In this document: in pieces, positions 51,557-59,569 of the stretch | Layout of the letters: each line of letters starts with the position of its first letter | Numbering within the stretch: the first letter of the stretch is position 1 | Assembly: GCF_019947135.1 (NCBI RefSeq) | Contig: NZ_JAGSHT010000002.1 | Location: 310,001-374,000, forward strand | DNA from: Occultella gossypii | Lineage (GTDB): Bacteria; Actinomycetota; Actinomycetes; Actinomycetales; Beutenbergiaceae | Direction of reading: 5' to 3' | DNA: 64,000 nucleotides | The notes under the pieces: model-generated | What the model saw: only the letters and a program-made list of their open reading frames with translations | Databases searched by the model: none | Told to the model about the DNA's origin: nothing | Translations under genes and position numbers: made by a program

Positions 51557-52633
51557 TCAGGACCCCTGCAACACCCCCTCCAGCGTGCGCCATGCGCGCA
51601 CGTCGAGTTCCTCGAACGCACCGTTGACCATCTTGCGCATGTTGGACTGCAGCCGATCCGCCCCGGGTGCGAGTGCGCGCACATGGTGCTCGTGGGTGTT
51701 CACCGCCGCAACCACGGCGTGCGCCGTGCCTCGCCACGGCGCGGCACGTTCGTCGGTTCGGTACAGGTCCTCCAGCTCGCTGCGGCGCCGGTCGACGACG
51801 GCCTTGCGTGGCCCGGTCAGCTTGTCGCCGCTCTGCGGGTCGGTGGCGGGCACCCACACGTCCAGGAAGCCGGACCACTGCGCCTCGGACACGGGCACCG
51901 CGCACAGGCGAGCGACCTCGGCGGCGAACGCATCCGCCGTCGTGTAGACCACCTCGAGCGCCTGCCGGGCGCTCAACAGGCCGAGCTTCTCGTGGCGGGA
52001 GTGCCGGAACTTCGCCTGCGGTCCGCGCTCGGCCAGCGCGACGTTGCGGGTGTTGTCGCAGACCACGTCGGTGACCGTGCGCTTGTAGGTGGTGGCGAGC
52101 GTCCCGTCGAGGGTGGTGGTGGCGAGCAGGTTCGGCCGGAACTGCACGCCCTCCGGTGTCCGTAGGGCATCCGGCACGGAGACCTCCACCCACGCGACGG
52201 CGCCCTCCCGCAGGACACCCGCGGACGCGATCGAGAGGTCGTCGTCGAGGATGTGCTCGACGTTCTCGAGCAGCCACTCCCCGTACTGGTGGGGGACGTA
52301 GTCGGCGGAGAACACCCCGAACACGGTGCCCTCGTGGTCCTCCTCGCGGACGATCGCGCGCCGCCGCGGGTCGACGACCCACCGGACCGGGTTGCCGGCC
52401 GCGTCCAGGTGGGTGGCTTCCGCCTCGGTCGCCGGGCGTTCCACCGCGACCGGCCGGGCCGCGGCACGCCAGTTGAACAAGCGCTCACGGACGTCGGCGA
52501 CCGGGATCGCGCCGGGATAGTGGTTCGGACGCTCGCCCTGAAACTCGGACTTGTAGTGCCACGCTCGACCGCGTCGATCGGTGTGACCGATCAGGGTGTT
52601 CGTGTTGAGGGTGGCCAGGGACTCCTTGGACAT
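51557..52633 (-). CDS. DUF932 (phage/plasmid-like, TIGR03299-type) protein
   Basis: A 358-residue protein with the DUF932 pattern: WHYKSEFQGERPNHYPGAIPVADVRERLF, then EYVPHQYGEWL-like DYVPHQYGEWLLENVEHIL and LLATTTLDGTLATTYKRTVTDVVCDNTRNVAL in outline, and a late GTAHAVVAAVNTHEHH. Family members are common on plasmids and phages and of unknown function. ATG 52633 has GAAGGAGGCACATC, a strong ribosome site. No other phage gene is near. Confidence 0.88.
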   Translation of the reverse strand: MSKESLATLNTNTLIGHTDRRGRAWHYKSEFQGERPNHYPGAIPVADVRERLFNWRAAARPVAVERPATEAEATHLDAAGNPVRWVVDPRRRAIVREEDHEGTVFGVFSADYVPHQYGEWLLENVEHILDDDLSIASAGVLREGAVAWVEVSVPDALRTPEGVQFRPNLLATTTLDGTLATTYKRTVTDVVCDNTRNVALAERGPQAKFRHSRHEKLGLLSARQALEVVYTTADAFAAEVARLCAVPVSEAQWSGFLDVWVPATDPQSGDKLTGPRKAVVDRRRSELEDLYRTDERAAPWRGTAHAVVAAVNTHEHHVRALAPGADRLQSNMRKMVNGAFEELDVRAWRTLEGVLQGS

Positions 52634-52689
52634 GATGTGCCTCCTTCGGGCTGTGGAGTCCTAGATAACCCCGGACCTCGGACACCCCG

Positions 52690-53229
52690 TCAGGACCCTG
52701 TGGACAACGCCTGCGGCCCCGTCAGGAGGCGCTCGAACCGGCGCACCGGTGCCCAGCCACTGGACGCCCCGAAGTCGGTGATGCCCCGTTCGGTGAAGCC
52801 GTGCTCGCGGTAGTAGCGGCGCAGTCGGGGATTGGTGGCCACACAGTCCAGACGGGCCGCCGGCAACCCGTGCGACGCGCTCATCCGGCAGAACCAGTCG
52901 AGGATCTGCCCGCCGAGGCCATCACCCGCTGCGGTGCGCGCGACCATCAGCCCGTGCAGGTACCCCGCGGATCCCTCGCCACCGAGCTCGGGTCCCCAGG
53001 TGTGCTCGTCGCGGGTCAGCAGCCGCGCGGTCGCGACGAGGCTCCCACCGCGGCGCAGCAGGTACCACTCTCCGCCCGCGACCTGGCGCCCCACCACGAG
53101 CGGGCTGACCTCGCCGACGCGCCACTGGGTCACCCCGATGGACTCCTGCCAGGCGGCGAGCTCGTCACGCAGCGCGACGATGTCGGAGGCGTCGGTGGAG
53201 TCCCGGGCGAGCGTCATCTCCTCAAGCAC
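52690..53229 (-). CDS. GNAT-family N-acetyltransferase
   Basis: About 179 residues. The central strand-helix with the acetyl-CoA pocket is YLHGLMVARTAAGDGLGGQILDW, where V-x-R-x2-A-G-x-G-L-G is the variant of motif A, followed by RLDCVATNPRLRRYYREHGFTERG, a standard GNAT ending. The substrate is unknown. GTG 53229 has TAATCT seven bases upstream on the minus strand and no ribosome site; ATG 53217 is the alternative. Confidence 0.88.
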   Translation of the reverse strand: MLEEMTLARDSTDASDIVALRDELAAWQESIGVTQWRVGEVSPLVVGRQVAGGEWYLLRRGGSLVATARLLTRDEHTWGPELGGEGSAGYLHGLMVARTAAGDGLGGQILDWFCRMSASHGLPAARLDCVATNPRLRRYYREHGFTERGITDFGASSGWAPVRRFERLLTGPQALSTGS

Positions 53230-53303
53230 GCCGCTGAGATTAGCGGCATCGAAGGGGCAGGCGCCGGACGGACCGATGAGGTGCGCTCGGCCGGAGACCC
53301 CGC

Positions 53304-53783
53304 TCAGGAGGCGCCGGTCCCGCCGTCCGACTCGCGTCGGGACGGCTCGTCAGCCTCGCGCGCGCCCTCCACCTCCGCGTCCGAAGCAGGCTCGGGTGCG
53401 GCCGGCTCGGCCCGGGACGAGTACCACGACGTTCCCGGCGCGGGGGAGGGTGGGTAGTGGGCACCCACACCGTGGGCCGGGGTCGGCTCGCGTGCGTAGT
53501 CCGGTGGCCGGTAGGCGGGGTCGGCCAGGGTGTGGTCGGGCGCGTCGGCCTCCGGATTGACGGGGTAGGGGCTGGTCGCGTAGTCCGTCCAGGGCGACGA
53601 TCCCGATGCGGGCCGGCCCTCCCGCTCCGGCGCGTCGCTGTGTTCGGCCGGGGCCGGGTGCACGCCCGACGGCGGCGGGCTGGCCGGGTAGGCGGTGCCG
53701 ACCTCGCCGTCGGTGGCGTCGTGCCCTTCGGCCGAGTCGTCCGGTCGGCCGTCGGGGCGGTGGCGGCGATCGCGATCGGTCAC
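53304..53783 (-). CDS. Disordered Pro/Asp/Ser-rich protein of unknown function
   Basis: A 159-residue hydrophilic protein with no membrane segment or recognisable fold. It is rich in Pro, Asp, Glu, Ala and Ser and repeats Tyr-containing pieces (ATSPYPVNP, DPAYRPPDYARE, GAHYPPSPAP, SWYSS). GTG 53783 with CGGAGGTAACCC just before it is convincing. It is downstream of two other small genes on the same strand and may be an envelope-associated or scaffold-like protein (inference only). Confidence 0.65.
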   Translation of the reverse strand: MTDRDRRHRPDGRPDDSAEGHDATDGEVGTAYPASPPPSGVHPAPAEHSDAPEREGRPASGSSPWTDYATSPYPVNPEADAPDHTLADPAYRPPDYAREPTPAHGVGAHYPPSPAPGTSWYSSRAEPAAPEPASDAEVEGAREADEPSRRESDGGTGAS

Positions 53784-53875
53784 GGGTTACCTCCGAGGTG
53801 GGACGGCTACGGCCTGTCCAGCGTGGGACGTCGCCGCCGGTGAGTCAAGCACCGGCGGACGACGACCGCGCAACC

Positions 53876-54112
53876 TCACTTCCGCCGTCGACCGTTCCAC
53901 CAGGCGGCCACGAACGGCCAGGAGAACGCGATCGCCGCGCACATCGCGATGCTGCCGCCCCAGCCGAGGCCGAGCCGGCGAGCCACCACGTTCAGCACGA
54001 TGATGATGACCACCGTGACGATCATCTGCTGCATGCCCAGGTGCCAGAGTTTGCGCGAGCGCGCCATCCGTGGCGGCGCGACGGTGGGGCGGGGGGGACC
54101 GGGTGTGCTCAC
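53876..54112 (-). CDS. Small two-helix membrane protein
   Basis: A 78-residue protein. A basic, Pro-rich start (PPRMARSRKLWH) is followed by two hydrophobic helices (about 29-46 and 52-70) and a basic tail WWNGRRRK. GTG 54112 overlaps the stop of the 44-residue gene upstream (GTGA), so the two are coupled. Function unknown. Confidence 0.75.
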   Translation of the reverse strand: MSTPGPPRPTVAPPRMARSRKLWHLGMQQMIVTVVIIIVLNVVARRLGLGWGGSIAMCAAIAFSWPFVAAWWNGRRRK

Positions 54113-54243
54113 GCGTCGTCGCTCCTGGCGGCGTCGGCCACTTCTTCCTCGGGGCGAGGCGGGATGGTCTCGTCCTCCTCGAGAAGGTGGATCTCGTGGG
54201 CGCCGACCGGGGCGTCGTCACCCTCGGCTGGTGTGACAGACAT
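54109..54243 (-). CDS. 44-residue acidic protein, too short for usual ORF calls
   Basis: A complete 45-codon gene from ATG 54243 to TGA 54109. AAGGAGGACACC stands directly before the ATG, a near-ideal ribosome site, and the stop overlaps the GTG of the next gene (GTGA). The product is soluble and strongly acidic (about 14 Asp/Glu of 44, for example HLLEEDETIP and RPEEEVADAA) with no known motif. It follows the LLM oxidoreductase gene by 33 bases. Being acidic beside a basic two-helix membrane protein, it could be its partner (inference). Confidence 0.75.
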   Translation of the reverse strand: MSVTPAEGDDAPVGAHEIHLLEEDETIPPRPEEEVADAARSDDA

Positions 54244-54276
54244 GGTGTCCTCCTTCGGATCACGCTTCTGACAGGG

Positions 54277-55269
54277 TCAGGACAGGTGCGGAATGACTTC
54301 GCGCTCGAACAGCTCGATACCGGAACGATCGTATGCCGCCTCCGGGAAGTAGAAGATCGCATACGTGAGCCCGGCGGCCTTCATGGCCGTGAGCCGCTCG
54401 ACGATCTGCTCCGGTGTGCCCACCGCGAGCGAGGCATCGTTGCGGTAGCCGCCGACCATGTTCTCGGTGCGCTCGGCGCCCAGATGGGGAAGGGATCGCT
54501 CGGCCAGGATCCGCAGACGCTCGTCCACCTCGGCCTGCGTGCTCCCGATCGCGACGTTGTAGTCGGCGGAGCGGGTGATCGCACCGAAGTCGGTGCCGAC
54601 GTCGGCGCAGTGCTCGGCCAGCACCCGGCTCTTGTGCGCGAAACCGTCCGGGCTGCCGTCGAAGTTCGTGTGCGTGGCGTACTTCGCGGCGATCCGCAGG
54701 GTGACCTTCTCCCCGCCGCCTGCGATCCAGAGCGGCAGGCCACCCGCCTGCAGTGGCAGCGGACGCACGATCGCGCCGTCCACCTGGTAGTGCTTGCCGT
54801 CGAGGGTCGCGACGCCCTCGGTCCAGGCCTGCCGCATGATCTGGACACCCTCGTCCAGCATTCCCAGGCGCACCCCCGGGCGCGGGAATCCGTGCCCGTA
54901 GGCGCGCCACTCGTGCTCGTACCAGCCGCCGCCGATGCCCATCTGAGCGCGACCACCGGAGATGACGTCCACGGTCGCCGCCACCTTGGCCAGGTGCGCG
55001 GGGTTGCGGTAGGCCATGCAGGTGCACATCTGACCAAGCTTCACGCGGGACGTGCTCGCCGCGAACGCCGCCATCAGCGTCCAGGCCTCATGGGTGGCCT
55101 CAGTGCTCGGGACCGGGGTGGTGTGGTAGTGGTCGTAGACCCACAGGGAGTCCCAGGCGCCGGCGTCCGCGTGCTGCGCGAGACCGTTCATGACTGCCCA
55201 GTGTTCGCTCGGTTCGATGTCGGTGAGGTCGAAGCGCCAGCCCTGCGGGATGAAGAGTCCGAATTTCAT
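54277..55269 (-). CDS. LLM-class flavin-dependent (probably F420) oxidoreductase
   Basis: A 330-residue luciferase-like TIM-barrel protein. MKFGLFIPQGW at the start, GAWDSLWVYDHYH (the typical DH flavin/F420 region), VKLGQMCTCMAYRNPAHLAKVAATVDVISGGRAQMGIGGGWYEHEWRAYG in outline and VGTPEQIVERLTAMKAAGLTYAIFYFPE near the end are all characteristic. F420 is the likely cofactor in an actinomycete, FMN the alternative. ATG 55269 overlaps the stop of the DUF4126 gene. Confidence 0.9.
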   Translation of the reverse strand: MKFGLFIPQGWRFDLTDIEPSEHWAVMNGLAQHADAGAWDSLWVYDHYHTTPVPSTEATHEAWTLMAAFAASTSRVKLGQMCTCMAYRNPAHLAKVAATVDVISGGRAQMGIGGGWYEHEWRAYGHGFPRPGVRLGMLDEGVQIMRQAWTEGVATLDGKHYQVDGAIVRPLPLQAGGLPLWIAGGGEKVTLRIAAKYATHTNFDGSPDGFAHKSRVLAEHCADVGTDFGAITRSADYNVAIGSTQAEVDERLRILAERSLPHLGAERTENMVGGYRNDASLAVGTPEQIVERLTAMKAAGLTYAIFYFPEAAYDRSGIELFEREVIPHLS

Positions 55270-55856
55270 GTGCTCAAACTACGGCGTCGGCGGCGTTGCG
55301 AACGCATCCGCATCACCACGACCACCAGCACCGCGATGAAGACGAGCACGAGTACCGGGACCAGGATGGCCAGAATGGTCAGCGTCACCGACGAGACGTC
55401 CTCCACGGTGGACGCGACCGGGGCTCCGACGCCGGCCGTGGACAGGTTGACCACCGACCGGGCACCGGCCTTCGCGACGTGCGTGGTGAGCGCGAGGAAC
55501 AAGCCGATGATGAAGGCGATCCCTGCCTCGCTCGTGAAGAACGAGCCCGGGTCGGTGACCGCGGGAGTGACGGAACCGGTGCCGGCTGCGAAGACGATGC
55601 CACCCGCCGTCGGGCGGACGAAGGTCTGCAGCACGTCGTTGACATGATCGACGGCGGGGATCTTGTCCGCGACCACCTCGATGGCCAGGAGGACACCGAG
55701 GATGATCAGGACCCAGTCGCTGCCCAGCCACGCCCAGGTCGCGGGCAGTTCGAGGATGCTCGTGAACCGGGCCAGCAGGCCCATCACGAGGAGCGGGATG
55801 TAGGCGTTCAGGCCGGCGGCGAACGCCAGCCCGCTCCCCGTGAGGACCTCGAGCAC
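55266..55856 (-). CDS. DUF4126 membrane protein
   Basis: A 196-residue protein with about five membrane segments. GSGLAFAAGLNAYIPLLVMGLLARF and WVLIILGVLLAIEVVADKIPAVDHVNDVLQTFVRPTAGGI in outline are DUF4126 hallmarks; the glycine-rich first segment and the DKIP motif are conserved in the family. The C-terminus is strongly basic. Function unknown. It lies five bases after the thiamine-binding-type gene and overlaps the LLM gene, so the three form an operon. Confidence 0.9.
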   Translation of the reverse strand: MLEVLTGSGLAFAAGLNAYIPLLVMGLLARFTSILELPATWAWLGSDWVLIILGVLLAIEVVADKIPAVDHVNDVLQTFVRPTAGGIVFAAGTGSVTPAVTDPGSFFTSEAGIAFIIGLFLALTTHVAKAGARSVVNLSTAGVGAPVASTVEDVSSVTLTILAILVPVLVLVFIAVLVVVVMRMRSQRRRRRSLST

Positions 55857-55860
55857 GGCG

Positions 55861-56172
55861 TCAGGCCTCGGGCTCGGACCGGCGCCGCAGGTGCTCGTCG
55901 ACCCGGTCCACCTTCCCGGTGAGCTCGCCGGTGTGGCCCGGGCGGATGTCCGCCTTCATGACCAGCGAGATCCGGTTGCCGTGGGCAGCGACGGCCTCGG
56001 TGGCGCGCCTGACGACGTCGAACACCTCGTCCCAGTCGCCCTCGATCGTGGTGAACATCGCGTCGGTCCGGTGGGGCAGCCCGGAGGCGCGGACCACGGC
56101 AACCGCGTCGGCGACGGCGGCCGTGACGGACTCCCCGGAACCGAGCGGAGCAACAGAGAAGGCGAGCAGCAT
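55861..56172 (-). CDS. MTH1187/YkoF-type thiamine-binding protein
   Basis: A 103-residue ferredoxin-like protein: LLAFSVAPLGSGESVTAAVADAVAVVRASGLPHRTDAMFTTIEGDWDEVFDVV in outline is the standard pattern of the MTH1187/DUF77 family, whose members bind thiamine or related compounds as tetramers. Cytoplasmic. It starts the minus-strand operon with DUF4126 and the LLM oxidoreductase. A weak GACACT element lies six bases before ATG 56172. Confidence 0.88.
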   Translation of the reverse strand: MLLAFSVAPLGSGESVTAAVADAVAVVRASGLPHRTDAMFTTIEGDWDEVFDVVRRATEAVAAHGNRISLVMKADIRPGHTGELTGKVDRVDEHLRRRSEPEA

Positions 56173-56240
56173 GGCTGAAGTGTCCCACCAGGGAAGACCT
56201 GGACGGCAGCGACCGGCCGCGGATCGTCTAACCTCGGATC

Positions 56241-56879
56241 GTGAGCACAGGCCCCGAGCACACCGGCGAGACGGACACCGATCGGGTCCTCACCGTGCCG
56301 AACATCATCTCGATGATCCGGCTTCTCCTCGTGCCCGTGGTCGGCTACCTGATCCTGTCCGGACACTTCGTCGCGGCGTTCGTGGTGCTGGTCGTCGCGG
56401 GGTTCAGCGACTGGCTCGATGGCGTCATCGCGCGCCGGTTCCACCAGACCTCCAAACTCGGCAGGGCGCTGGATCCGGCGGCGGACCGGCTGTTCATCTT
56501 CGTCACCCTGGTCGGCCTGTGCGTGCAGGGGATCGTGCCGTGGTGGCTCCTGATCGCGATCGCCGCCAAGGACCTGCTCGTCACCGCGTGCCTGCCGTTC
56601 ATGTTCCGGCGCGGCTACCCCGGCTTTCCCGTGCACGTCGTGGGCAAGTCCGGCACCTTCGCCCTGATGTACGCGTTCCCGCTGCTACTCCTCGCCCAGA
56701 TCCCCGGCGCCCCCGGCGAGATCGCCTACGTACTCGGCTGGTCGGCGGCGTTGTGGGGCGTGTTCCTGTACTGGTGCGCGGGCGCCATCTACCTGCTCCA
56801 GTTCCGTCAGGTGATCACCGGCGCCGCCGGCACGGACCGCACCGGCACCGCACCGCCGAACCCACCGGTTGCGGCATGA
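56241..56879 (+). CDS. CDP-alcohol phosphatidyltransferase
   Basis: A 212-residue membrane enzyme with about five or six helices. The full signature D-G-x2-A-R-x8-G-x3-D-x3-D is present at residues 60-82 (Asp60, Gly61, Ala64, Arg65, Gly74, Asp78, Asp82). It transfers a phosphatidyl group from CDP-diacylglycerol to an alcohol, probably glycerol phosphate or inositol phosphate; position matches Rv1822 (PgsA2) of M. tuberculosis. GTG 56241 has TAACCT six bases upstream and no ribosome site. It overlaps the DUF881 gene (ATGA). Confidence 0.93.
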   Translation: MSTGPEHTGETDTDRVLTVPNIISMIRLLLVPVVGYLILSGHFVAAFVVLVVAGFSDWLDGVIARRFHQTSKLGRALDPAADRLFIFVTLVGLCVQGIVPWWLLIAIAAKDLLVTACLPFMFRRGYPGFPVHVVGKSGTFALMYAFPLLLLAQIPGAPGEIAYVLGWSAALWGVFLYWCAGAIYLLQFRQVITGAAGTDRTGTAPPNPPVAA

Positions 56880-57733
56880 GCACGCCCCGCCCCGGTGGCA
56901 GCAGGATCCCGGTCGGGCGTCGGCCCGACGCCTCGATGACGCTCCTGAACGAGGTCACCGAGCGCCCGCTGGACCCCGGCTACGCAGCCGCGGCGCAGGC
57001 CCGGGCGGCGGGTACCGCGCCCCGGTACGGCCCCGTGTCCCGCGCCCTGGTCCTGCTCGCGGCGGCGGCCCTCGGCCTCGGTGGGGTCTGGGCGGCGAAG
57101 GCGCTGCGCGCCCCGCTGCCGTCGGGCGAGAGCGCCCGCGCGGTGCTGATCGAGCAGATCCGGGAGCGGATCGCCACTTCCGAGGAACTGACCGCACAGA
57201 ACGACGGCGTCCGTACCGAGATCAACGACCTTCAGATCACCGCGCTCGGCTCGGGCGACGCACAGGTTCTCGACGAGTCGTCCGATCTCGCGGTGTGGGC
57301 CGGGAGCACGGCGGTGCACGGCCCCGGCGTGGTGGTCACCTTGGAGGACTCCCAGCGTGCCCAGAACAACGAACCGGGTACCCAGGAGCAGCGGGTCCAG
57401 GACTTCGACCTGCAGGTCGTGGTGAACGGGCTCTGGGCGAGCGGGGCCGAGGCGATAGCGATCAACGGGCACCGGCTGACCGCGGCCACCGCGATCCGGA
57501 CCGCGGGGGAGGCAGTCCTCGTGGACCTGCAGCCGCTCGTGACCCCATACGTGGTCGAGGCGATCGGGGACCCGCTCCAGATGCGGACATCGTTCGCGCG
57601 TACGAGTGCGGCGACCCACCTGAACACCCTTTCCTCGCAGTTCTCGATCCCTTCGTCGGTCTCGCCGGCGGATGACCTGGTGCTGCCGGCCGGGACCACC
57701 TCGGGTCTGGTGAATGTGACGGAATCGTCATAG
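56876..57733 (+). CDS. DUF881 protein, first copy
   Basis: A 285-residue membrane-anchored protein. After a 50-residue cytoplasmic region a membrane segment lies at about 54-74, then a coiled-coil stretch (LIEQIRERIATSEELTAQNDGVRTEINDL) and the DUF881 domain with PGVVVTLEDS, DFDLQVVVNGLWASGAEAIAINGHRLTAATAIRT in outline and the final YVVEAIGDP. DUF881 proteins (YlxW/YlxX-like) are envelope proteins linked to division genes. ATG 56876 overlaps the previous stop. Counterpart of Rv1823. Confidence 0.9.
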   Translation: MSTPRPGGSRIPVGRRPDASMTLLNEVTERPLDPGYAAAAQARAAGTAPRYGPVSRALVLLAAAALGLGGVWAAKALRAPLPSGESARAVLIEQIRERIATSEELTAQNDGVRTEINDLQITALGSGDAQVLDESSDLAVWAGSTAVHGPGVVVTLEDSQRAQNNEPGTQEQRVQDFDLQVVVNGLWASGAEAIAINGHRLTAATAIRTAGEAVLVDLQPLVTPYVVEAIGDPLQMRTSFARTSAATHLNTLSSQFSIPSSVSPADDLVLPAGTTSGLVNVTESS

Positions 57734-57797
57734 ACACGTTCTGCCGCGACGGCGCGGTGCATGTCAGACTGACTCGACCCGGGGAGGGGAGGAACGC

Positions 57798-58130
57798 GTG
57801 ATCGCTGTGGTGGGCCTGGTCATCGGCGTGGTCATCGGCCTCATCGTCCAGCCGAGTGTCCCCGTGGAGTTGCAGCCCTACCTGCCGATCGCGGTGGTGG
57901 CCGCCCTGGACGCGCTGTTCGGCGCCGTGCGTGCTCGCCTGGAGCACGTGTTCGACGAGCGCGTGTTCGTGACGTCGTTCCTGTTCAATGTGCTGATCGC
58001 GGCCTTCCTGGTGTTCCTCGGCGATCAGCTCGGTGTCGGTTCGCAGCTGAGCACTGCCGTCGTGGTGGTGCTCGGGATCCGGATCTTCTCCAATGCCGCC
58101 TCGATCCGACGCCACATCTTCAAGGCCTAG
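57798..58130 (+). CDS. Small basic protein Sbp (DUF1290)
   Basis: A 110-residue membrane protein with three hydrophobic segments: AVVGLVIGVVIGLIVQPSVP, LPIAVVAALDALFGAVRARLE (the conserved ALDxxFGxxRxxLE motif) and a third ending RIFSNAASIRRHIF. It is conserved between the two DUF881 genes in many actinomycetes and firmicutes; function unknown. GTG 57798 follows GGGGAGGGGAGGAACGC. Counterpart of Rv1824. Confidence 0.93.
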   Translation: MIAVVGLVIGVVIGLIVQPSVPVELQPYLPIAVVAALDALFGAVRARLEHVFDERVFVTSFLFNVLIAAFLVFLGDQLGVGSQLSTAVVVVLGIRIFSNAASIRRHIFKA

Positions 58131-58133
58131 CCG

Positions 58134-58886
58134 ATGGCGACCGACGAGGAGAAGCCGACGGCCGATGTCGACGCGGCCTCCGGCGACACGGCCACGACGC
58201 CGAAGGACGGCCGTGGGCAGAGCCTGCGCGCCCGGGTCCTGATCGCCGTCATGTGCGTGCTGCTCGGTATCGCGATCGTCGCCCAGGTCCGCCAGACCCA
58301 GGGCGACGAGTTCAGCTCGCTCCGACAGGACGACCTGGTCCGCCTCCTCGACGAGGTCACCCAGCGCAACGAGCAGCTGACCGCCGAGGGCGAGGAGCTG
58401 CGGACCCAGCGGTCGTCGCTGCAGTCGGGCTCGAACGCGCGCCAGTTCGCCGAGGACTACCTGACCCTGCAGTCCATCCTCGCCGGCACGGTCCCGGTCG
58501 AGGGTCCCGGCGTCGTGGTCGAGGTCGATGACCCCGACGGCGAGGTCTCGGCGCAGACGATGGTGCACATGCTCGAGGAGCTCCGTAACGCCGGTGCGGA
58601 GGCCGTGGAGGTCTCGGGTGTGCGCCTGACCGCGACGGCCTCGTTCACGGACGGGCCCGACGGCGTGATCGCCAACGGCGAGCCACTGACGTCACCGTAC
58701 GAGTGGCGCGCGATCGGCAATCCGCAGACCATCTCCGTGGCACTCGACATCCCGGGCGGTGCACTCGCGGGGTTCCGTAACGCCGACGCCACGGTGGACA
58801 TGGTCGAGCGGGACCTGGTGCAGATCACCGCCGTCGTGCAGGTCGTCGAGCCCGAGTACGCGGTGCCGGTCGAGGACGAGGACTGA
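58134..58886 (+). CDS. DUF881 protein, second copy
   Basis: A 250-residue membrane-anchored protein: membrane segment at about 30-50, coiled coil (DLVRLLDEVTQRNEQLTAEGEELRTQRSSL in outline) and DUF881 domain with GPGVVVEVDDP, ELRNAGAEAVEVSGVRLTATASF and YEWRAIGNPQTI. ATG 58134 is four bases after the Sbp stop, so DUF881-Sbp-DUF881 form one operon. Counterpart of Rv1825. Confidence 0.93.
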   Translation: MATDEEKPTADVDAASGDTATTPKDGRGQSLRARVLIAVMCVLLGIAIVAQVRQTQGDEFSSLRQDDLVRLLDEVTQRNEQLTAEGEELRTQRSSLQSGSNARQFAEDYLTLQSILAGTVPVEGPGVVVEVDDPDGEVSAQTMVHMLEELRNAGAEAVEVSGVRLTATASFTDGPDGVIANGEPLTSPYEWRAIGNPQTISVALDIPGGALAGFRNADATVDMVERDLVQITAVVQVVEPEYAVPVEDED

Positions 58887-58928
58887 CCTTCCCGAATCGA
58901 TCGGCGGTACCCCTGTCCACAGGGCGCG

Positions 58929-58949
58929 CCCTCGACCTAAGGTTGAGGG
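58929..58949. promoter_or_regulatory. MerR-type palindrome before the FHA/FtsR operon
   Basis: Arms CCCTCGACCT and AGGTTGAGGG flank a single A; one mismatch in 10 pairs. It is followed by TAAAGTTCACGG. The right half and following bases closely match those of the palindrome at 61024. It lies 83 bases before the FHA-gene start. Confidence 0.7.
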
Positions 58950-59032
58950 TAAAGTTCACGGTCTAGGTTCAATCACGAGAACGAGCCGTGAGCGGTTCCA
59001 CGAAGTCAGCCGGCCAGGGAGGCAACGCATCA

Positions 59033-59569
59033 ATGGCACCCGAGAACGAGGGCGCGGGCAGCGAGTCCGGTCCACCGCCGGTCCACACCACAGCGGCCCT
59101 CGGCCGCGTCGTACCAACCGACTATGAGGAGTTCGCGCCGGGCGCGATCGACGCCAGTGACCGAGAGGCCGTGGAGGCGCTGCCCCCGCGTTCGGCGCTG
59201 CTGATCGTGCAGCACGGCCCGAACGCCGGAGCGCGGTTCCTGCTCGACGACGATCGGGTCAGCGCTGGTCGGGACACGGCCGCGGACATCTTCCTCGACG
59301 ATGTGACGGTCTCTCGTCGGCACGCGGAGTTCCTCGCCACCGAGGACGGCTTCGCGGTCCGTGACGTCGGCAGCCTGAACGGCACGTACGTCAACCGCAC
59401 CCGGATCGACCAGAGCGAGCTCCAGGCTGGCGATGAGGTGCAGATCGGCAAGTACCGCCTCACGTTCCACCCGAGCCCGCGCCGCGCGAAGACCACCGAG
59501 GACGTCGTCGACGGCGGGACCGGCGGCGACGGCGACGGCGAGCCGCGTTCGGACGCGCCGGGGCAGTGA
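59033..59569 (+). CDS. garA: GarA/OdhI-like FHA-domain protein
   Basis: About 178 residues. A disordered N-terminus (with HTT at 18-20 where GarA has its phosphorylated ETT/ETTS segment; identity of the phospho-Thr is uncertain) is followed by an FHA domain at about 55-135: VSAGRDTAADIFLDD, VSRRHAEF with the phosphothreonine-binding Ser/Arg/His and LNGTYVNR. GarA/OdhI bind and inhibit 2-oxoglutarate dehydrogenase and related enzymes, under control of PknB-type kinases. ATG 59033 with AGGGAGG upstream is chosen; GTG 58988 is in frame. Coupled (GTGA) to the MerR gene. Counterpart of Rv1827. Confidence 0.88.
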   Translation: MAPENEGAGSESGPPPVHTTAALGRVVPTDYEEFAPGAIDASDREAVEALPPRSALLIVQHGPNAGARFLLDDDRVSAGRDTAADIFLDDVTVSRRHAEFLATEDGFAVRDVGSLNGTYVNRTRIDQSELQAGDEVQIGKYRLTFHPSPRRAKTTEDVVDGGTGGDGDGEPRSDAPGQ

